DNA from: an uncultured Eubacterium sp.
GTDB lineage: Bacteria > Bacillota > Clostridia > Lachnospirales > Lachnospiraceae
Assembly (NCBI GenBank): GCA_910584345.1
Contig: CAJTZX010000018.1
Span: 1-62,598 of the forward strand
DNA length: 62,598 nt
Reading direction: 5' to 3'
In this document: positions 58,243 through 62,598 of the stretch, in pieces
Layout: each line of letters begins with the position of its first letter
Numbering within the stretch: the first letter of the stretch is position 1
Translations under genes and position numbers: made by a program
Notes under the pieces: model-generated
What the model was told of the DNA's origin: nothing
What the model saw: the letters and a program-made list of their open reading frames with translations, nothing else
The model's database searches: none

Positions 58243-60534
58243 ATGAAAAATGATGTTACTATTGCAATTACAGCGGCAAGCTACAGTGGAAATAAAGGAG
58301 CAGCAGCGATGCTGCAAAGTTCCATCAGCCAGTTAAAAGAACGATATGGCAGCCGCCTTCATGTATACCTGATGAGTGTTTATCCGCAGCAAGATCGTAT
58401 GCAATGCCCTCATACATTTGTAACAATTGTTCCCACACAGCCGCAAAGGCTGTTGTTTCTGGCGTTTCCATGTGCTGTTTTGTATAAAATCTTAGGATGG
58501 TGTCCACCAGTTCGTACGTTTTTGCTAAAAAATGAAATTTTAAAAACATATAAAAATACAGATTTAGTCATTGATGAAGCAGGCATTGCTTTCTCAGACA
58601 GTCGGGGATGGATTTTAAATACGTATGCGTTTGTCTGTGCAGCAGTTCCAATGTTAATGGGTGTACCGGTGGTGAAATATTCCCAGGCGCTTGGACCGTT
58701 TCACAATGGCTATAATCGTTTTCTGGCAAAATGGATTCTTCCAAAGATGCAGCTGATTGCCGCCCGCGGACGGTTTACGTATGAGCATTTGAGGGCGATT
58801 GGAATTCACAGGCAGGTCAGGCTGTATGCAGACGGTGCATTTACGATGCCAGCGAAAAAAGCGTCAAAACCGTTTGTGCAAAAAGGATGTGGATTGGCCA
58901 AATCCGGTCATATAGCGGCGCTGTCTATTAGTTCAGTGGTAGAACGTAAGTGTAAAAAAGCAGGGATCAGTTATTGTAACATTATGGCCGAGTTTATCGC
59001 ATATTTAACCAGCCAGGGATATCAGGTCTATATGTTTGCCAATGCAGCGCGGATGCATTCAAAAAAGCCACGCAATAATGATTTGATGACAGGAGATGCG
59101 GTTGCACAGGCATATCAAAAGCTTGGAATTGGAAATGACGGTGCATTTATTTGGGAGCACAAAGAGCTGGATGCGGAAGAAATCCGTGAAAGAATTGGTC
59201 AGTGCGAATTTTTGATTGCATCTAGATTTCATGCGATGGTATTTGCGCTGGCCGAACAAGTGCCTGTGATGTTGATCGGATGGAGCCATAAGTATCAGGA
59301 AGTGATGGAACAGTTTGGGCTTGGGGAATATGCGACAGATTATTCCTCTCTTAGTTTTCAGAATTTAAAACAAAGTTTTGAAATGTTTATGCAGCATCAG
59401 GACGAAATACGGTATAAAATTAAGCGGCATCTGCCTTCTGTACAAAAAAGTTCCAGAAAAAATATTCGGCATATTGTTAAAATTTTGGATCAAATACTTA
59501 CAGAGCAGGAAAGTACACGATATATGAATCATGTCATTGATCTGGAGCATCCGGATGATTATATTGGCAGCCATTTGCTGTGTCGGATGGGTTATGCTTC
59601 TGATGTCCGAATACGTAAAAATGCAGCATCCGGCGGCATGGTGACGGCACTTTTATGCAGCCTTTTAAAAAATCAGGAAATTGACGGTGCATGGGTAGTG
59701 CGGACAGCTTTTACGGAACGTGGGGAATTAACCTATGAAACAGGCATCGCTACATCGGTACAGGAGATTTGTGAGGCATCATCCAGTGTTTATATGAAAA
59801 TTCCAATGCTGGCACATTTGGATCAGCTGCGTGCTTTTGACGGCAGGCTGGCGGTTGTGCTTACTCCATGTATGATGCGTGCATTTTGTCATATACTAAA
59901 AAAGGATCGCAGGCTGCGGGAGAAGATCGTTTTAAAAATCGGTCTTTTTTGCAGCGGCGCACTGGATATCAAAGCGACGGAATATGCGCTTGATAAATGC
60001 CGCATTGCACGTCAAGGGGCAAAACGGCTGTATTATCGCAGAGGGCATTGGCGAGGTATTTCCAGTGTTATCTATGCAGATGGCAGTGAACAGCAATTTT
60101 CTTATACGAAATCTGTTTGTGCATATAAAAATGCATATTTTTTTACTGGCCGCAGCTGTCTGCAGTGTAAAGATCAATTTGCACAGTGTGCAGATATCAG
60201 TTTTGGAGATGTATGGCTTGCACAAATGAAAAAGAAGAAGGTAAAATATACCGGATGCATTGTACGTACAAAAGAAGCGCTTCACATGTTACAGCGTGCT
60301 CAAAAGCAGGGAGATTTGTATACATGTGCAATGACGGCAGAACAGGCATTGCGCAGCCAGATGCGCGCATTAACGTTTAAGTACAGACAAAGGCGCTGGA
60401 ACCACAGGCTGGCAGGTTTTTTGGCAGTTAAAAATCAGGAATTTTCCTATAAGCATCCGAAATTATTAAAAAAGATTCCGTTATCTGCAGTATATTACTA
60501 TATGTGTGCAATACGGCTGCTGCTGAGCTGGTAA
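58243..60534 (+). CDS. Polysaccharide pyruvyltransferase fused to an FrhB-like (F420-hydrogenase beta) domain
   Basis: The 763-residue protein. Residues 1-400 are a PS_pyruv_trans domain (ASYSGNKGAAAMLQSSISQL, IAARGRFTYEHLRAIGIHRQ, then ASRFHAMVFALAEQVPVMLI with the conserved SRFHA). Residues about 430-740 are an FrhB N- and C-terminal pair (RKNAASGGMVTALLCSLL, VVLTPCMMRAFC, CLQCKDQFAQCADISFGDVW), with cysteines able to hold an iron-sulfur cluster. Such halves are often adjacent genes in capsule loci; here they are one chain. It probably adds ketal pyruvate or modifies a surface glycan. Confidence 0.85.
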   Translation: MKNDVTIAITAASYSGNKGAAAMLQSSISQLKERYGSRLHVYLMSVYPQQDRMQCPHTFVTIVPTQPQRLLFLAFPCAVLYKILGWCPPVRTFLLKNEILKTYKNTDLVIDEAGIAFSDSRGWILNTYAFVCAAVPMLMGVPVVKYSQALGPFHNGYNRFLAKWILPKMQLIAARGRFTYEHLRAIGIHRQVRLYADGAFTMPAKKASKPFVQKGCGLAKSGHIAALSISSVVERKCKKAGISYCNIMAEFIAYLTSQGYQVYMFANAARMHSKKPRNNDLMTGDAVAQAYQKLGIGNDGAFIWEHKELDAEEIRERIGQCEFLIASRFHAMVFALAEQVPVMLIGWSHKYQEVMEQFGLGEYATDYSSLSFQNLKQSFEMFMQHQDEIRYKIKRHLPSVQKSSRKNIRHIVKILDQILTEQESTRYMNHVIDLEHPDDYIGSHLLCRMGYASDVRIRKNAASGGMVTALLCSLLKNQEIDGAWVVRTAFTERGELTYETGIATSVQEICEASSSVYMKIPMLAHLDQLRAFDGRLAVVLTPCMMRAFCHILKKDRRLREKIVLKIGLFCSGALDIKATEYALDKCRIARQGAKRLYYRRGHWRGISSVIYADGSEQQFSYTKSVCAYKNAYFFTGRSCLQCKDQFAQCADISFGDVWLAQMKKKKVKYTGCIVRTKEALHMLQRAQKQGDLYTCAMTAEQALRSQMRALTFKYRQRRWNHRLAGFLAVKNQEFSYKHPKLLKKIPLSAVYYYMCAIRLLLSW

Positions 60535-60587
60535 AAAAGTACAGCGATCTACTTGAGTCATCCGCATCTGTTCCAAAGGAGATTTTT

Positions 60588-60872
60588 ATGAATGATAAAA
60601 TATATGAATATGACACAAAGATTTGCGCTGCAGAAAGCAAGGGCGGCGCTTATGTGGCGTTTCCTTATAATGTGCGGGAAGAGTTTCATGCAGGACGTGC
60701 AAAAGTGCATGTGGAATTTGACGGGGAGCCATACGATGGAAGTGTCGTAAATATGGGCGTAAAAAACAGTGATGGATCGATTTGTTATATAATTGGAATC
60801 CGAAAGGATATCAGGCAGAAAATTGGAAAACAGCCGGGAGATTTGGTACATGTTCTTGCGAAACCGGTCTGA
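60588..60872 (+). CDS. DUF1905-family protein
   Basis: Ninety-four residues with YEYDTKICAAESKGGAYVAF, then RAKVHVEFDGEPYDGSVVNM and IGIRKDIRQKIGKQPGDLVH, the full DUF1905 beta-barrel pattern. The function is unknown. ATG 60588 follows AAAGGAGATTTTT; the earlier in-frame ATG lies inside the previous gene. Confidence 0.88.
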   Translation: MNDKIYEYDTKICAAESKGGAYVAFPYNVREEFHAGRAKVHVEFDGEPYDGSVVNMGVKNSDGSICYIIGIRKDIRQKIGKQPGDLVHVLAKPV

Positions 60873-60883
60873 ATTCCATGGCT

Positions 60884-60921
60884 TCCTCTGGCAGAATATG
60901 TTCGATATTTTTGCCAGAGGA
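60884..60921. terminator. Hairpin between the DUF1905 gene and pyrI
   Basis: TCCTCTGGCA pairs with TGCCAGAGGA (60912-60921). The stem is strong, but the T tract is weak; it lies between convergent genes. Confidence 0.5.
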
Positions 60922-60959
60922 TATCTAATAAACAGTTCCTAAATACACACATTGGAAAT

Positions 60960-61409
60960 TTATTTTAATCTTGTGATTTTACGGCGTCCTTTAAATTTGG
61001 CTTCACAGTATTTGCATCGGTATATTTGTTTTTCCTGATCTGTCAGTACAAAAATCTGATCCAGCTCCTGTTCAATGGAAGTAATGCAGCGCGGGTTTTT
61101 ACACCGGATGACATTTTTGATTTCTTTTGGAAGAGTTAATTCTTGCTTTCTCACGATTTTTTCATTTTGAATGATGTTTACGGTAATATTATGATCGATA
61201 AATCCAAGGATGTCCAAATCGAGCGCATCGATCGGGCATTCTACCTTAATAATGTCTTTTTTTCCCATTTTATTGCTGCGTGCATTTTTGATAATGGCGA
61301 CACAGCAGTCCAGGCGGTCCAGTTTGAGATCATGATAAATCTGAAAGCTCATGCCTGCCTGAATATGATCTAATACAAAGCCTTCGTGGATTCCGCTGAT
61401 GTTAAGCAT
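60960..61409 (-). CDS. pyrI: Aspartate carbamoyltransferase regulatory subunit
   Basis: About 149 residues: MLNISGIHEGFVLDHIQAGM, CVAIIKNARSNKMGKKDIIK, then the zinc domain with CKNPRC and CKYCEAKF. It binds nucleotides and tunes the catalytic trimer. ATG 61409 follows AAAAAGGAGG; the longer frame from 61460 would overlap pyrB. It is downstream of pyrB in one operon. Confidence 0.95.
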   Translation of the reverse strand: MLNISGIHEGFVLDHIQAGMSFQIYHDLKLDRLDCCVAIIKNARSNKMGKKDIIKVECPIDALDLDILGFIDHNITVNIIQNEKIVRKQELTLPKEIKNVIRCKNPRCITSIEQELDQIFVLTDQEKQIYRCKYCEAKFKGRRKITRLK

Positions 61410-61449
61410 AGTTTGTCCTCCTTTTTGCAATGGAATATCAGGTAATCGG

Positions 61450-62379
61450 TCAGTTTTCATCGGTTACATGAATATCAAGCAGCGTCAAAATGAGTGCCAT
61501 GCGGACATAGACACCGTATTGTGCCTGCTTGAAATAAACGGCTCTTGGGTCGTCATCAACTTCTACGGATATTTCGTTGACACGAGGGAGAGGATGGAGC
61601 ACGAGCATATCCTTAGGTGCCAGCGTCATCTTGGCTTTATCCAGAATGTAAAAATCTTTCATGCGTATGTAGTCTTCCTCATTGAAAAAACGTTCTTTTT
61701 GTACACGTGTCATGTAAAGAAGATCCAAATCCGCCATAGCGTCTTCCAAACGTTCTACTTCTTTGTATGGGATGTGGCCGGCATCCAGAATATCTTCTCG
61801 GATGTATCCCGGCACACGCAGTTCTTCAGGTGAGATTAATACAAATTCCACAGCAGGGTAGCGTATCAGGGCATTGATAAGAGAATGAACTGTGCGGCCA
61901 AATTTTAAATCGCCGCATAGGCCGACTTTTAAATGGTCCAAATGACCTTTCAGAGAATAGATCGTTAATAAATCAGTAAGTGTCTGCGTCGGGTGCTGAT
62001 GGCCTCCGTCGCCTGCGTTGATAACCGGAATGGAGGAACGGCTGCTGGCAACAAGCGCGGCGCCTTCCTTTGGGTGACGAATTGCACAGATATCTGCATA
62101 ACAGGATATGACACGAATCGTATCCGATACACTTTCTCCTTTTGCTGCAGAGCTGTTATCACTGCTTGCAAAACCAATGACACTGCCGCCAAGATTTAAC
62201 ATAGCGGCTTCGAAGCTGAGCCTTGTTCTTGTACTCGGTTCATAAAAGCAGGTCGCAAGTTTTTTCCCCTCACAGGCATGTGCATATTTTTGTGGATTCG
62301 CTTCAATCGCGTTTGCCAGCTTTAGCAGATCATCCAGTTCGGTTACAGAAAAATCCAATGGATTAAGTAAGTGCTTCAT
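61450..62379 (-). CDS. pyrB: Aspartate carbamoyltransferase catalytic subunit
   Basis: The 309-residue protein has FYEPSTRTRLSFEAAML (carbamoyl-phosphate site), GDGGHQHPTQTLTDLLTIY, LHPLPRVNEISVEVD, and YFKQAQYGVYVRMAL. It makes carbamoyl-aspartate in pyrimidine synthesis. With pyrI it forms the E. coli-like class B enzyme. RBS AAGGAGG. Confidence 0.97.
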   Translation of the reverse strand: MKHLLNPLDFSVTELDDLLKLANAIEANPQKYAHACEGKKLATCFYEPSTRTRLSFEAAMLNLGGSVIGFASSDNSSAAKGESVSDTIRVISCYADICAIRHPKEGAALVASSRSSIPVINAGDGGHQHPTQTLTDLLTIYSLKGHLDHLKVGLCGDLKFGRTVHSLINALIRYPAVEFVLISPEELRVPGYIREDILDAGHIPYKEVERLEDAMADLDLLYMTRVQKERFFNEEDYIRMKDFYILDKAKMTLAPKDMLVLHPLPRVNEISVEVDDDPRAVYFKQAQYGVYVRMALILTLLDIHVTDEN

Positions 62380-62428
62380 AGGTTGTCCTCCTTGAATTTT
62401 GGAATGTCAGTACATGAGCATTTTTACA

Positions 62429-62457
62429 ATCATATAATAAAGAAGGAGAAAATTCAA
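62429..62457 (-). promoter_or_regulatory. Sigma-A promoter of pyrBI
   Basis: On the minus strand TTGAAT (62457-62452) and TATGAT (62434-62429), spacing 17. The remaining 140 bases to the window end show no gene I can support; GTAACAGTTT near 62499 may be a half copy of the 32-bp repeat. Confidence 0.8.
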
Positions 62458-62598
62458 GACTGAAAAAAAAGAGTTTTGGAAGCTATCGTCAGATTATTGT
62501 AACAGTTTTGATATAGGGTTGCATTTTTGGATACCCGGACGCTGGGAGAGGGGCTCTGTACGGTCTGCTTATTCCTGTTCCAGAATGCAAGAAGCTCT

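Noticed and set aside
1..62598. CRISPR arrays, tRNA or rRNA genes, complete IS elements or prophage
   Set aside because: No spaced direct repeats, cloverleaf-like sequences with TTCGANTC arms, or transposase, integrase or phage structural genes were seen.

Overview
The window reads as a low-to-mid GC Firmicutes chromosome, most like a spore-forming gut anaerobe of the Lachnospiraceae. The evidence is a complete spoIIIAA-AH operon, a T-box in front of aspS-gatCAB, SecG/RNase R/SmpB in clostridial order, Shine-Dalgarno sites close to AAGGAGG, sigma-A type promoters, and a host-sugar (sialic acid/GlcNAc) catabolic cluster. The genus is not decided by what I can see. No tRNA, rRNA, CRISPR array or complete insertion sequence was found.

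Layout. 1-3.6 kb: end of a surface-glycan cassette (broken sugar aminotransferase, two half-size DMT/ArnE-ArnF-like membrane proteins, methyltransferase, GNAT acetyltransferase, ArnC-like glycosyltransferase). 3.7-8.5 kb: secG, rnr, smpB, an RNase H with viroplasmin domain, an AAA-ATPase-like fragment and an MBL-fold hydrolase. 8.6-18.5 kb: an accessory region with a 1308-residue NTPase-TPR-LRR-TIR protein, a convergent HTH regulator, a collapsed beta-glucoside (bgl) operon that keeps its LicT-type antiterminator site, a MATE transporter fused to a kinase-like domain, two divergent structured leaders sharing the motif CGGAGGGTRTA, and a decayed nucleotidyltransferase.

18.6-33.2 kb: core genes rpsU, aroE, cysDN, a Na/Pi symporter, aroK-aroD, the spoIIIA operon and a hemerythrin-receiver protein. 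33.3-36.1 kb: a two-gene AT-rich island, a 63-residue membrane protein overlapping a STAND NTPase, with the same H-I-x-T-x-G-G-x-F-I-G-G-D motif at the C-terminus of the first and the N-terminus of the second. 36.2-44.8 kb: pcp, then nagA-rpiR-nanK-yhcH-SSS transporter-nanA-nanE on the minus strand with nagB divergent, a complete route from sialic acid to fructose-6-phosphate. 44.8-48.3 kb: a structured intergenic region, small unknown genes, asnA, a MITE-like element and a hydrolase. 48.5-62.6 kb: an HD-GYP response regulator, T-box-aspS-gatCAB, glucokinase, two glycan/lipid membrane genes, a pyruvyltransferase-FrhB fusion, and pyrB-pyrI.

The strongest candidates for undescribed biology are the two AT-rich NLR-like loci, which look like immune modules inserted among core genes. 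One is a single protein carrying P-loop, TPR, BspA-type LRR and C-terminal TIR. The other is a membrane-peptide/NTPase pair with a shared motif that resembles paired amyloid-type signalling motifs. Secondary points are the duplicated leader motif near the MATE gene, the likely tRNA-Asn T-box on aspS-gatCAB, and at least four copies of a 32-bp palindromic repeat.
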